This document shows positions 16,497 through 28,353 of a DNA stretch of 64,000 nt, in pieces. The notes under the pieces are model-generated. The model had not been told where the DNA came from. It made no database searches and saw only the letters and a program-made list of their open reading frames with translations. Position numbers and translations under genes: made by a program. This DNA comes from Zingiber officinale (taxonomy: Eukaryota; Streptophyta; Magnoliopsida; Zingiberales; Zingiberaceae). The stretch covers positions 33,367,202 to 33,431,201 of the forward strand of contig NC_055987.1 in NCBI RefSeq assembly GCF_018446385.1. The letters are read 5' to 3'. How positions within the stretch are numbered: position 1 is the first letter of the stretch; each line of letters starts with the position of its first letter.

Positions 16497-18009
16497 TGAT
16501 CCCGTCCGGAAGTTGAGTCGGATGAAGACGGGCTTTGTTATGTGGAAAGTTGACTGAGAGTCGTAGAATTGTTCTATCTGCCTGATACCCCCCCCCCCCC
16601 CCCCCCCTCTTTGGAAAGGTTCACACGGGCGGTTGACGGCTAGAGATGATCAGGACGATGACGCTGTTGCCCTGCGCACACTCAGACTAATCCACCGGTC
16701 GTTAGAGACCAGAAACTAGGGGAAAAGTCCCCGGGTCAGGCCCTCCGACGCTCAAGTCAGGTACTTTTTCCTCAGAAAATACAGAGAAAAGACGAAAAGT
16801 AGAGACTAGTGAGAAATGACGAGTGAGCGTACCTGTATATAAGGGACAAGGCATCCCTTTTTATACTGCAACGGGAGTTTTTGGATCTGACGGGTGGCAG
16901 GGAATGTCAGCTGTCAGGCTTTGTCTGGCGGTGATTGACACGTGGCTTTTCTTGATAGGCTGGCGGCAAAATCAAAGGTGTATTGAGCTCCATTGATTAT
17001 TCTCTCTGACAAGCAGTTACGATTCATTGGCTGATTTGTCCTGTAGTGTCTGACCGACGAGCCTGCGTTTCAAGATCTGGACTCGCCCTGCTTTTATATA
17101 CTATTACCCTTGACTTGTATGCCCCGATCTGTGCTAAGCTTGTATCCAGATCTGCCTTTGTCACCTGCTGTCTCTGGCCTGCACATCTCGATCTGCACCC
17201 TGGGTTTGTATCCAGACTTCTGCTCCTTGGCTTCAATGTCCCGATCTACACTCTGGGTCTGTAGGTAGACCTCTGATCCTTGGTTTGGATGTCTCGACCT
17301 GTACGCTGGGTCTGTAAGCAGACCTCTAATCCTTGGCTTGGATGCCCCGACCTGCACGCTGGGTCTGTAGGCAAACCTCTGATCCTTGGCTTGAATGTCC
17401 CGACCTGCACGCTGGGTCTGTAAGCAGACCTCTGATCCTTGGCTTGGATGTCCCGATCTGCACGCTGGATCTGTAAGCAGATTTGTGATTCTTGGCTTCA
17501 ATGTCCCGACCTGCACGCTGGGTCTGTACCAGACATGTTTGTTTGTAGTTTCCGTCTTTAGCTATACCTGGCCCGCGAGCTTGTTTATTACTCACTGTCA
17601 GGGCTGGTCTTATAATCCCCTCCTTTGACCACCCTGTCCGCTGAGACTTTGACTTTGGACACGTAAGCTGGACTTTTGACCTCCCTCTTGTCCTTATCAT
17701 CCTGACTGCTAACCGACCACAACGGCCTGACCTCTGACCTTCCTGACCTCCACATCTGCTTGACTGCTGACCGGCCACGGGGGCTTGACTTTTGACCCTC
17801 CTGACCTCCATGTCAGCTTGACTGCTGACCGGCCACGGAGGCTTGACTTTTGACCCTCCTGACCTCCATGTTAGCTTGACTGCTGACCGGCCACGGAGAC
17901 TCGACTTTTGACTTTCCTGTCCTCCAGGTCAGCTTGACTTCTGACCCTCTTGTGGCCTTGACTCATAACCACATCATCCTATCGACCCCACAAAACATGC
18001 ATCGTATCA
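16497..18009 (-). repeat. 3' LTR of the gypsy element
   Basis: 1513 bp, TG...CA, matching 40095-41618 along its length. The first 40 bp differ from the other LTR only by transitions. It has a C-homopolymer of about 20 near 16589-16608 (about nine at the same place in the right LTR) and lacks a ~26-bp segment present at 40572-40600. Internal minisatellites give long minus-strand open frames (17094-17811) that are not genes. Confidence 0.92.
17225..17530. repeat. 53-bp tandem repeat inside the gypsy LTR
   Basis: CCTTGG-type starts occur at 17225, 17278, 17331, 17384 and 17437 with a further degenerate unit near 17490, a regular 53-bp period. Each unit contains CCTTGGCTT-GATGTCCCGA followed by CCTGCACGCTGGGTCTGTA and AGCAGACCTCTGA. 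The same array is at about 40835-41140 in the other LTR, so it predates insertion. Confidence 0.85.
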
Positions 18010-18026
18010 CAAGCCTCCCCCTCAAG
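18010..18026 (-). promoter_or_regulatory. Polypurine tract of the gypsy element
   Basis: On the minus strand TTGAGGGGGAGGCTTG directly precedes the 3' LTR. It primes plus-strand DNA synthesis and confirms the minus orientation. Confidence 0.85.
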
Positions 18027-18209
18027 TCTAGTCGAAGGAGGCTCTAGTCCAACTAACTAGACCCCCGTCCTTGTGTTAGCTGACCTGGCTCCCGCACCCT
18101 TTGCTGCCCTGTCTCCCCTCTACCTCTTGGGGAATATCCGGTACTCCTAGGAGAAGTACTATCTCTTGTGCTCATGCTGACTCCTCAACTTCCGAGCACA
18201 CTTTCCTCC

Positions 18210-18217
18210 TATAAATA
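18210..18217 (+). promoter_or_regulatory. TATA-like box before antisense unit 1
   Basis: TATAAATA, 107 bp before the open frame at 18318. Similar boxes precede the other two antisense units, at distances of about 145-175 bp from their ATGs. Confidence 0.45.
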
Positions 18218-18317
18218 TGACACTGTTTTCTAAGCGTCGCCTCAAGTTTCAAGGAAATCTCTTCACCTTCTCCTTCCTTATAAAAGATCTGAACATCCGC
18301 TGCTTTCAACTATCCTC

Positions 18318-18821
18318 TTGTTAATGCAGTACTCTGTATCTATGGAGCCTACCACAGAACCTAGCGAATTTGCTTCTTTGCTTCGACAAACTTCCCATCT
18401 GCTAGAGCTATCGGCTCAAAAAGAAGAAACTTCGCTCCAGCACATTTCCACTCTGACGGAGTTGTTGGCTCAAAAGGAAAGCATCCTTCAGGAGATGACC
18501 GCGAGCAGAGATCTTCAGGCTTCCCTTACTCATGAGATGGAGAGCCTCTGGCTAGCCGCCAAATCTAGGACCCGAGCCGAAATCGCTCTTAAACATAAAG
18601 CTCAATCGGACTTCCAGAGTCAGGGGTAGTATATTGTTTATTTGAAGAGGAAGCATGAAGATGAGGTGACTCTCTTGAAAGAGGAGGGACGTATCAAAAA
18701 TGAAACCATTGGGCAGTTGAAACGTACCATCGACCTTATTACAGCAGATTTAATTAAGGTCCGAGCTCATCTGACTATAAAGGATCAAGCCTCTGGCTCA
18801 GGAAGCCATGTAAACCCTTAA
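18318..18821 (+). pseudogene. Antisense unit 1: short coiled-coil ORF with one stop
   Basis: A 167-codon frame antisense to the retrotransposon genes, broken by a single TAG at 18627-18629. It runs from MLMQYSVSMEPTTEPSEF through heptad-rich sequence (SHLLELSAQKEETSLQHIS, LTELLAQKESILQEM) and resumes after the stop with KRKHEDEVTLLKEEG before TAA at 18819. It looks like a coiled-coil tail resembling those of antisense units 2 and 3 but has no N-terminal domain. No function can be assigned; it may be a decayed paralogue of the longer units or a separate short protein. Confidence 0.5.
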
Positions 18822-19180
18822 AGAACGTATCTCTAATTTTGATGGAACAACAGTTGTTTTTTGTATTCCCCTCCTATTGTAGCTCCACTCTTTGCTTTGG
18901 ATATCATGATGTTTTTATAGAACACCTGTGTCTGTCTAATATTTCTAACAAAAATAATAGTAATAAAAAAGTAGATTGCTTACCCAATGTTACCTCATAT
19001 CATATGAACTCTTGACCAAAGTTAATGAGTTAGACGAAGATAGGCCTGCAAGACTCCCTATGTAATTAGAACCCTTGAATACTGCTTATTGACCAGTCGG
19101 ACGCGACAACTTAGCTCACGGCTTGGTGTGTCGGCAAATATAAGACATACTGCTCGAGAAAATCATTGCCCGATCGAGAA

Positions 19181-21203
19181 GGTCGTTGGTCGTGAGAGCC
19201 CTGCTCACTTATAACTCGCACTGGGGAGAGAGTCTGGGACAGCCGACCTGAAAGGTCGTTGGGCGTGAGAGCCATGCTCACTTATAACTCACACTGGGAC
19301 GAGAGTCTGGGACAGCCGACCTGGAAGGTCGTTGGGTGTGAGAGTCATGCTCACTTATAACACGCCCTGGGGCGAGAGTCTGGGACAACCGACCTGGAAG
19401 GTCGTTGGATGTGAGAGTCATACTCACTTATAACTCGCACTGGGGCGAGAGTTTGGGACAGCCGACCTGGAAGGTCGTTGGGCGTGAGAGTCATGCTCAC
19501 TTATAACTCGCACTGGGGTGAGAGTCTGGGACAGCCGACCTGGAAGGTCGTTGGGTGTGAGAGTCATGCTCACTTATAACTCGCATTGGGGCGAGAGTCT
19601 GGGACAGCCGACCTGGAAGGTCGTTGGGCGTGAGAGTCATGCTCACTTATAACTCGCATTGGGGCGAGAGTCTGGGACAGCCGACCTGGAAGGTCGTTGG
19701 GCGTGAGAGTCATGCTCACTTATAACTCGCACTGGGGCGAGAGTCTGGGACAACCGACCTGGAATGTCGTTGGGCGTGAGAGTCATGCTCACTTATAACT
19801 TGCACTGGGGCGAGAGTCTGGGACAACCGACCTAGAAGGTCGTTGGGCGTGAGAGCTATGCTCACTTATAACTCGCATTGGGGTGAGAGTCTGGGACAGG
19901 TCCATTGGGCGTGAGAGTCATGCTCACTTATAACTCGCACTGGGACAAGAGTCTGGGACAGGTCCATTGGGCGTGAGAGTCATGCTCACTTATAACTCGC
20001 ACTGGGGCGAGAGTCTGGGACAGCCGACCTGGAGGGTCGTTGGGCGTGAGAGCTATGCTCACTTATAACTCGCACTGGGGCGAGAGTCTGGTACAGCTGA
20101 CCTGGAAGGTCGTTGGACGTGAGAGTCATGCTCACTTATAACTCGCACTGGGGCGAGAGTCTGGGACAACCGACCTAGAAGGTCGTTGGGTGTGAGAGTC
20201 ATACTCACTTATAACTCGCACTGGGGCGGGAGTCTAGGACAACCGACCTGGAAGGTCGTTGGGCATGAGAGTCATGCTCACTTATAACTCGCACTGGGGC
20301 GAGAGTCTGGGACAGCCGACCTGGAAGGTCGTTGGGCGTGAGAGCCATGCTCACTTATAACTCGCACTGGAGCGAGAGTTTGGGACAACCGACCTGGAAG
20401 GTCGTTGGGCGTGAGAGTTATGCTCACTTATAACTCGCACTGGGACGAGAGTCTGGGGCAGCCGACCTGGAAGGTCGTTGGGCGTGAGAGTCATGCTCAC
20501 TTATAACTCAGACTGGGGCGAGAGTTTGGGACAACCGACCTGGAGAGTCGTTGAGCGTGAGAGCTATGCTCACTTATAACTCGCACTGGGGAGAGAGTCT
20601 GGGACAACCGACCTGGAAGGTTGTTGAGCGTGAGAGCCATGCTCACTTATAACTTGCACTGGGGCGAGAGTCTGGGACAGCCGACCTGGAAGGTCGTTGG
20701 GCGTGAGAGTCATGCTCACTTATAACTCGCACTGGGGCGAGAGTCTGGGACAACCGACCTGGAAGGTCGTTGGGCGTGAGAGTCATGCTCACTTATAACT
20801 CGCACTGGGGCGTGAGTCTGGGACAGCCGACCTGGAAGGTCGTTGGGCGTGAGAGTTATGCTCACTTATGACTCGCATTGGGGCGAGAGTCTGGGACAGC
20901 CGACCTGGAAGGTCGTTGGGCGTGAGAGTCATGCTCACTTATGACTCGCATTGGGGCGAGAGTCTGGGACAACCGACCTGGAAGGTCGTTGGGCGTGAGA
21001 GTCATGCTCACTTATAACTCGCACTGGGGCGATAGTCTGGGACAACCGACTTGGAAGGTCGTTGGGCGTGAGAGTCATACTCACTTATAACTCGCACTGG
21101 GGCGAGAGTCTGGGACAGCCGACTTGGAAGGTTGTTGGGCGTGAGAGTCATGCTCACTTATAACTCGGACTGGGGCGAGAGTCTGGGACAACCGACCGGG
21201 AAG
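19181..21203. repeat. 73-bp tandem array, about 28 copies
   Basis: Units begin GGTCGTTGGGCGTGAGAGTC at 19181, 19254, 19327 and so on; the last starts at 21130. Two units (19838 and 19899) lack a 12-bp GCCGACCTGGAA block. Each unit carries three short perfect inverted repeats: GTGAG with CTCAC, CTCGC with GCGAG, and CGACCT with AGGTCG around a GGA loop. Units are near-identical and uninterrupted, so this is a satellite-like array rather than CRISPR. It lies in the 3' region of the gypsy element, upstream of antisense unit 2. Confidence 0.95.
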
Positions 21204-21263
21204 GTACATCCCGACCACAATGTGCGTTGCAAACCTAGAGAGTAACCTCCTGGCTAAGACAGA

Positions 21264-21382
21264 TGTTGCCGACCTAGGGGTCGATCTCTTGACCAGGATA
21301 TATGTTGCCGACCTGGGGGTCGATCTCCCGACCAGGACATATGCCGCCGACCTGGGGGTCGATCTCCCGACCGGGGATTGCT
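21264..21382. repeat. Three-copy 39-bp repeat
   Basis: Three units of GCCGACCTGGGGGTCGATCT followed by CCCGACCAGGACATAT. Each again contains an inverted pair, CGACC with GGTCG. It directly follows the 73-bp array and may be a related degenerate module. Confidence 0.7.
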
Positions 21383-21782
21383 TGAAGAGCTTCGACTTTG
21401 TCTGTCATCAAAAAATATACCATTAGTGGTGCTGTGAGGATAACCATATTAAAATCTTACTCAGCCTTGGCCTCGCTGCATTTGAATTTTTTTCCCGCTT
21501 CTTTTCTTTGACGGTCCCCAAGAAAATCGTGTGGTAAGCGTTTCCGCACTCCCGCTTCATATCATGATTTGCCTTATCACAACCATCATTAATACGACTC
21601 TTAGGGGATCGACGCCTGTCTCATGCCTTTATTGCTTATGCATGATGACGCCGCCCACACCACTCCTTTTGGGTACACGCTTTCCCACAAGAACATGTCT
21701 CTCGGTGATCGAACGGCTTTAGGCGCTTCACCCAAAAAGATACTTGACATCCTTTTTCGATATTCCCGAGGAGAACTTCCTT

Positions 21783-21788
21783 TATAAA
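21783..21788 (+). promoter_or_regulatory. TATA-like box before antisense unit 2
   Basis: TATAAA, about 175 bp before the ATG at 21958, downstream of the 73-bp array. Confidence 0.4.
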
Positions 21789-21957
21789 CCCTAAAGGCAG
21801 TCCATCGTCATTACCTTGCGCATTTTGACTGCCTTCCTCTTTCTGTTGCTTCGACTTCTCCGGCATCTCCACCCTTCCCCTTCTAGGCTCTTCCCGTCTG
21901 GTGCTCTTCTCCCCTCCCCCCTAACTAATCTCTTCTGCAACCTTCTTTGTTTTGATA

Positions 21958-24560
21958 ATGGTTGACGGTAAGGCGACCTTTTGGTATTCGTGTTTCCTTT
22001 CTGACATAGACCAACACGACCTATCCATGATTCGGTCTGACTTGAGGCTCGGCAAAGAATATATACTTCGCATCCCCACACCCACCGAGCATCCTTCATC
22101 CCCTCCTGAAGGCTTTATGACCGTTTTCCGGATCAACTGATGGGGGGCCTCCTTTTTCCTATTCATCATTTTATTTCTGCCCTGAGCGAATATTTTGGCA
22201 TCTGCCTATCTCAATTTGCTCCCAACTTCTTCAGAGCAGTTTGCGGCACCGTCATTTTGTGTCATGTGTATCGACTTCCGCTGACAATCCAACTATTTCA
22301 TCATTTTTACTCTTTTAAATGCTCGGAACCGGGAGTGTTTATGGTATAGGCGAGGCCGGGTTATAAATTTTTCTCGGACATGCCTTCTTCAAATAAGGGG
22401 CGGAAATCTCGTTTCTTTTTTATTAAGTCCCCTGAGCCCCTAGTTGGGCCCGCCCAGTGGTGCTCTGGCATCCCTTCCAACCTCCCTGTACATCAACACC
22501 AACCCTCTTGCAACGCCGCCTCAGAAGCACTACAAGGCGTGAGCGTTAGCCTTTCCATATTACTGTTGGAAGGCTTTCTGTATTTGTTTGGGCTCAGCCC
22601 CGTTCGGGTAGACATCGGGGCACCGTTTGGTAAGACCCCGTTTTCCTCTCCACTACTCTTCGCTAACTGAGGTATCTTTCCTTTTTTATTGCAGAGGCTG
22701 CCATGTTCCGAGCGTACTCCTACGATGTTAAGCGCTGATCTGCCTCCTATTTGAAAACTTTAAGTGAGGAACTTACGCAAGGTTTAGCAGCTTCTTCCCG
22801 ATCTGGCCCTTCTGCTTCACAGTCAGCTCCTTCCGATCCACCACCTATCCCACCGGTGACGGCCCAGGAGGAAGTTTCTTCGGCCATTCCCATGGATGTG
22901 GCTCCAGTGAAAGACCTGGCCGTTGTAGGACAGGTTGATCTGTCCACTGTAGAGCAGATCGAGGAGGCCACTGAAGAACAGGTTAGGGAGACCGCTGAAG
23001 AGCAGGTCGAGGAAAGGCAAGTTGCATCCCCCCGGCCAGCCAAACGCCTGAAACTTCAACGCAAAAGGAAGAAAGCGACTCCAGCTATTAAGGCGTCACC
23101 TCCACCTCTTCCTTCTAGCCGTCACTGTTCTGCTGCCCTTCACTCTTTTGAAACCAAGACTGCTACTCCCACCCAGGAGATTAATATGGGGCCTGAAGTT
23201 CCCGTCGCGTCACCCCACCTATCAGTCTCGGCTCCCGGTCGAGTTATAACTCCCGAGCAGGTTTCTTTTCCCGCTCAGGCTTCTTCTCCCGGTCAGCTAC
23301 CTTTGCCTTTAGTGGATCAGCCCAGGAACTCTGCGACTCAATCTGCCTCCCTCCCTTTAGCTGTTCCCGCATCTACTTCTAGATCCCGGAGGAAAAGTCA
23401 CAAGAAGTATTCCTTTACTGACTATTGGCGCCTGCCTTCCTCCACAGGATCAGATGTCGCCGCCGCCACAGAAACTGCTGAAGGGGCTCCTCCCCGTATT
23501 GCCCAGGTTGAATTAGAGGGAGACTTAGCGGCCTCCTGGCGCTCAGGCCATCGAAAGTTTTGGAAGAATCCCCCGGTGGAAGGGCTAGATCAAGCGGCTT
23601 GCCAAATTGTTTCTGTAAGTCTTCTTCTCTCTATGTTCCCCTGTTGAAATCTTTCATAATTTTTCCTCTGAAATCTTTCATAATTTTTCTTCCTATATCT
23701 AACGCAGGCCTGCTCCGCCAACCTAAGTGTCATTCAGTACGCCTGCAGCTTACAGAGGGAAAATGAAAGTGCTGAAGGCTCGTCTTGAGGAAATAGAGCT
23801 GCCCCTAACTCCCCGCGATCCTCTCAACCTGACTCCTGGAGACCTAGCGCATTATCTTCGCTTGATTGGGGAGTCTGCTGAGTCTGCCCGCAATATTTCT
23901 CATGCGGTTTTTGACAAGATAAGGGCTTTGGAAGCAGCTCTTCAGACAAGCGAATTGAAATTGACTTCTGAAGTGGAGAAGCATCAGGCGCTAGCAGCTA
24001 AGCTAGATAAAAAGGATGCCCAGTTGGCGAGCCTGCAGGAAACCCAGGAGAATCTTCAGAAGACGATAATAGAAGTCCAGGGTCAGTTGGCTTCCAGCGC
24101 CGACCAGGAAAAAACCCTTCAAAGCAAGTGGGAGGTCACCCAAGCGACTCTTAAATCAATGCAAGCTGACCTTCTGAAAGCTCAAGAGGACGTTTCTTAA
24201 AGTCAACAAGCCTTGACTCTGGCCCACGCCGACAAGGAGAAGGTCGAGACTAAGCTGACAGATTATCAGGCAGGTGAAGTAGGTCGTCTGAGAGCCTACA
24301 GGCGAGCCTATGTTACCTCCCCTTTCTTCATGAGGAAAATGGGAGATCTAATGAATTTCCTGGTATGTTGTGGCGCGGGTGGAGGAGCTCGCCAAATGTT
24401 TGAACAGAATTTGTTTCGGGCTGCCCCTTCGGAAGATTTCCTGGATATAGGTCGCATCATGAACGAGATTCCTGATGGGTCATTCCCTTCTTTCAAAGAT
24501 GATGACGACTTCTTCCTTCTTCCCGAGCCTCCGGCTAATTCTACGTCCTGCCCCACTTAG
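21958..24560 (+). pseudogene. Antisense unit 2: Transposase_28-like spliced gene, decayed
   Basis: Antisense to gag-pol. Three parts are visible. The first, 21958-22629, holds the fold typical of 'putative gypsy type transposon' proteins: FPIHHFISALSEYFGICLSQ, then RAVCGTVILC, then PSSNKGRKSRFFFI. It has a frameshift near 22135 and a stop at 22347-22349. After an intron (22630-22694) comes a low-complexity middle rich in Pro, Ser and Glu with a basic patch (PAKRLKLQRKRKKA, a likely nuclear localisation signal) and KKYSFTDYWRLPS. After a second intron (23615-23707) comes a long coiled coil ending GAGGGARQMFEQNLF, EDFLDIGRIMNEIPDGSF; one stop lies near 24200. It is a paralogue of unit 3 with the same three-exon plan. 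Function unknown; proteins of this type ride in Tat-lineage elements. Confidence 0.7.
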
Positions 24561-25288
24561 CACCCTGATGGCCCTGTTGAAGATAATCCCCCTGCTGAAG
24601 ATAATCCCTAAGATGACCCTATGTATTGCACTTTTATGCATTTTTTGATGTACTGATCAACTCTCTTTCAACTTAGTCGTTGATTTTTCTTCATTTTAGT
24701 GTGTTTGTCCTTCTCGTGTTACCACTTGGCCGCAGACTTTCGCTTGTCCCTTAGCATATTGATCTTTTTAATAGTAGGTTTGCTCCATTGTTGATAGTCT
24801 TGTATACTTCCCTCCTAAAATGCCCCAAGATCTTGTGTGTAATTTGGCCACCTATTTTAGGTCTCATTTATCCCTGATCGGGGATTCTTCTATTTCCCTG
24901 ACCTGCTTTCCTTGTCCTTTTCTGTCGATCCCCTTCTTCGGTCTTGCTCCTCGATCTGTCCTTTGCCTCGTATTATAGGTCTGGATAACCGAAGGCCGGG
25001 AAATTAGGAGTTAAGCACAGATCGGGGCCCCTCGTGATCCAGGTCTGTATAGATGAAGGCTGGGGTATTTAAGAGCTAAGTCCAGATCGGGAAAGCGTGG
25101 GCATTTTTCTAAGACAACTTGTTCATATCTTTTCCCGAGATCCGCCTCTTCGTACTTCGCGCCGGTACTTTTCCAAATATGCCCTTGGGTATTATTTCCG
25201 AGGAAGATCCTTCGGCTCTCGTTGTTCCTACCCATTATTTTACTCCGATGGATGATAATATGATGAAATTGCCCCTTTGCTCAGCGAC

Positions 25289-25296
25289 TATAAATA
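25289..25296 (+). promoter_or_regulatory. TATA-like box before antisense unit 3
   Basis: TATAAATA, 138 bp before the ATG at 25434; the box is identical in sequence to that at 18210-18217. Confidence 0.45.
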
Positions 25297-25433
25297 TTCT
25301 CCTCGCTTTCGACTTCAAACGTTTCATGTCCTTTTCTTCTTCCTTTTGCTTGAATCCTTCCTTACTTCTGATCCTCCGGCTTTTGTGTCGATAGCTTTTC
25401 ACTTGATCTTTCTTCTTTTTGTTTCTTTCTCTC

Positions 25434-28098
25434 ATGGCCTCCTCTTCCTTTCTTCCTTCTCTGGCGGCGGTATACTATCCTGGCTCATCCACCTTCGATG
25501 AATTGGACCGAGATGACCTACGCTACACCTACGGGGTTGAGGATGACACGCAAGTGATTATCCCCACTGGGATACATCAGTTCTTCAATCCCCCTAATGG
25601 TTCTAGCACCTTCTTTAAAGAGCAATTTGTGACGGGCCTTCGTCTTCCTATCCACCCTTTCTTTTCCGACATATGCCGCTACTTTCGAATTCCCCTGGGG
25701 CAACTGACACCCAACTCCATCAGGATCCTCTGTGGCTTTGTAATACTATGTGACGTATGTAAATTATCCTGGTCCTCCCACTTATTCCACTGCTTCTTTA
25801 CCCTTCGGCGCCAGGAAGAGGGCACATTCCGTTTTCAGCCCCGTCTGCACACTACCTTTTTCTCATCCCTGCCGCCTTTTGATCCGAGCTGGAGGAACAA
25901 ATTTTTTTTCATTATCTTTCCCTACGAGGTGGAGTGACCCTTGCGATGGAAACAATCACTTCCTCCCTCTCCCGAACTAGGGGAATTTCATCTTGACTCT
26001 TCTTATACAAAAGCCTCGTCTCGCTTGTCCGGCTGGCAGCTGAATTTGACGCGTCTATTATCGTCTGAGGAATTGTTGTCCTATTTTTGCCTGAGTTATT
26101 TGACCCTTGATACGCCTCGCTCCCTGGGTAAGCCTCCCTTTCCTTTCTGATATCACTTCGCGGGCACTTTATTTTTTCTACGGCAACTAATTTCATACTT
26201 TATCTTGTGCAGCTGAAGTCTTAACCCACGCTTCAGAGGTTCAACCCCTTCTTCTGAGCGATATGGAACTAATGAGGTGTGGCCGAGTTATCTTACAGAG
26301 GAGAGCACTCCCCCACTCGTCTTCGACTTCAATCGGTGGGGCTTCACCGGCCAATGCTCCGCCCCGATCTGCTCGGCGAGGGTCTGCTGGTGTCCGACCT
26401 GCTCCCTTGGCTCACCCCTCTCGCCCACGTACTGCGCGTCCACCTCGGCCGACCACCCCTGCTCGCCCCGGGCTGCTCGTCCACCTCGACCGGCCGCCCC
26501 TGCTCGCCCCCGGGCTCCACGTACAGCTCGGCCTACTACCTCAACACCCCTCCAATCGGTTAATCCTCCCAGAGCCACTTATATCCCTGGTCTGGGCCTT
26601 GGTGGAAGATGTATGGGCCTTGGCGGAGGAACAAGCAACGTTTCCTTTGCCAGCCCCGTTTTCAGAGAGGCTTCTCAAGCAACTCGCAGGGCCCGCTCTA
26701 CAAATGACCGCCTGAGCCAGGATGCCCCTTCTCCCTCTAGACACAGGGCTCGGTCACCCTCCGATGATTCTGATTCGGATGACCAGCCGCTGGCTCAGAG
26801 ACGTCGGCGCCGAGCCTCTTGTCCGGTGTCCGACTCAGGCCCGTCGTCTATCCCTTCTCCTCCCCCAACTGCAGCTGCCTCTCCTCCACCTCCCAGTGTG
26901 ACACTGCCTCCAATCCCGAGCCATGTAAATGATCCCCCTATTCCGTCCAATATTCACGTCGAGCCTCCGTTGGCTCAACCTTCCACCCAGCAACCTCAAG
27001 GCGGAGAAGCTGGGCCCTCAGAATGCCCTTCAGTTACCCCACCTGCAGCACATCCTCCGGGGCCTTCTTCAGCTCCCTCTGACTCAACTGCTGATCCCTC
27101 AGCTCCTCCTGGCTTAGCCGTGGGTCCCTCAGAACCATCCCCGCTTACTTATCACTGTTACTATACTAGTATCCCTTCTGAGGGGATGTTATGGTCCCGA
27201 ACAGATGTTCTCACCAGCTCCCTCGAGATAAAAGGTCGTCTAGCCACTTTATGGGAGGAAAGCATACAACACATGGACTCCTTGCCTCCCTTGGCCCAGA
27301 TGGACAAATTTGCAGAGTTGTATATCAAGGTAAACTTTGAAGATTTCCCAACTGTTATTTTTCCCGCTCTTATCAGATATTTCCTGTGTGCCCCAGGCTT
27401 ATGCAGAGTCTCTGGCAGTGAACAATTCATTCCATGCTACTCATCATCAGAATAAGGTGCTGCGGGACCAGGTTGCTGAACTGGAACTGCAATTGAATGA
27501 TCTTGCCCAAGCTAGCCATCCTTTGCGGGCCGAGATAAAAGATTTGACCAAAAAGAATACTAGTCTGGAAGTATCCGTAGCGCTGGCTAACCGTGCACTT
27601 AAAGTTCTCCAGGAAGAACAAAGCCAAGTCAATATTGTGCACCAGCAGAGTATAGATCAACAAACTTTAGAGCATCAACGAGATATGGAACAATTGACTC
27701 AGAAGTTGCGTACTGCCGAGACTCTGGCGCAAGAACAAGACAAGAAGTTGAAATCTCAGGAGGCTCAATTGACCTCCCAAGCAGTAGAGCTGACCACGGC
27801 CCGGAAGGAACTGGCTCAGGCTCGGGCTACCACAGAGGGCGTATCAACAGCTCTGGCTATTTATAGAGATGGAGAGAACGATCGCTGCCTATAAAACCGT
27901 GCTCTGTATCTGCGTTCTCCGGAATTTTGTGTACAGGTGGGACAACGTTTCTCTACTTCTGTTATCTATGGGGCGGGCGGGGCTCTGCGTCAACTTTATG
28001 AGCAAGACTACTTAAAGTTACTTCCGCCTCTTGAATTTTTAGACCATGACCGAATCCTCAAAGAGATCCCGGAAGAAATTTTTGCTCCTTTCAAGTGA
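25434..28098 (+). pseudogene. Antisense unit 3: Transposase_28-like spliced gene, decayed
   Basis: Begins MASSSFLPSLAAVYYPGS. Exon 1 (25434-26127) has the same core as unit 2: LRLPIHPFFSDICRYFRIPL, LTPNSIRILCGFVILCDV, and LFHCFFTLRR. A T-homopolymer near 25903 shifts the frame. Intron 26128-26212. The middle exon, to 27329, is Pro/Ser/Arg-rich with RQ-like spacers and a basic run AQRRRRRASC; several frames are open at its GC-rich start. Intron 27330-27396. The last exon is a coiled coil (AYAESLAVNNSFHATHHQNK onward) with one stop at 27892-27894, then GAGGALRQLYEQDYL and EFLDHDRILKEIPEEIFAPF to TGA at 28096. Exon plan and C-terminal motif match unit 2. No catalytic residues can be named. Confidence 0.7.
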
Positions 28099-28353
28099 CA
28101 TTTCTTGGTTACTTGCATATAATGACTTGAGAATTTCTTGTAAAGTACTTTGCTGTTTCTTCATTTGCATTCTAAGGCTCGCTTTTACTAAAATTTCTCA
28201 GCTTTTGTCATAAAAAGTATTAGGACATACAATTTCTGCTTTCACATCTTCTTCTACTTTCTCTGATCTACTTTTCCCTGGTCTGCTATCTTGGTTTGTT
28301 GGATAAGTAACAGCCCGGCTTATCACCCAGCTTACACTTCTCGGCCTGCTTCT

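Noticed and set aside
17094-17811. Long minus-strand open frames with repeated Cys/Arg motifs in the gypsy LTR
   Set aside because: They track the 53-bp and 57-bp minisatellites; a 53-bp period shifts frame each unit and no domain is present. The copy at 40936-41478 is the same artefact.
19181-21203. CRISPR-like array
   Set aside because: The 73-bp units are contiguous with no unique spacers, and the setting is a plant retrotransposon.
26263-26720. Several overlapping plus- and minus-strand frames
   Set aside because: A GC-rich, repetitive part of antisense unit 3 where all frames happen to be open; only the frame continuing to 27329 fits the gene.
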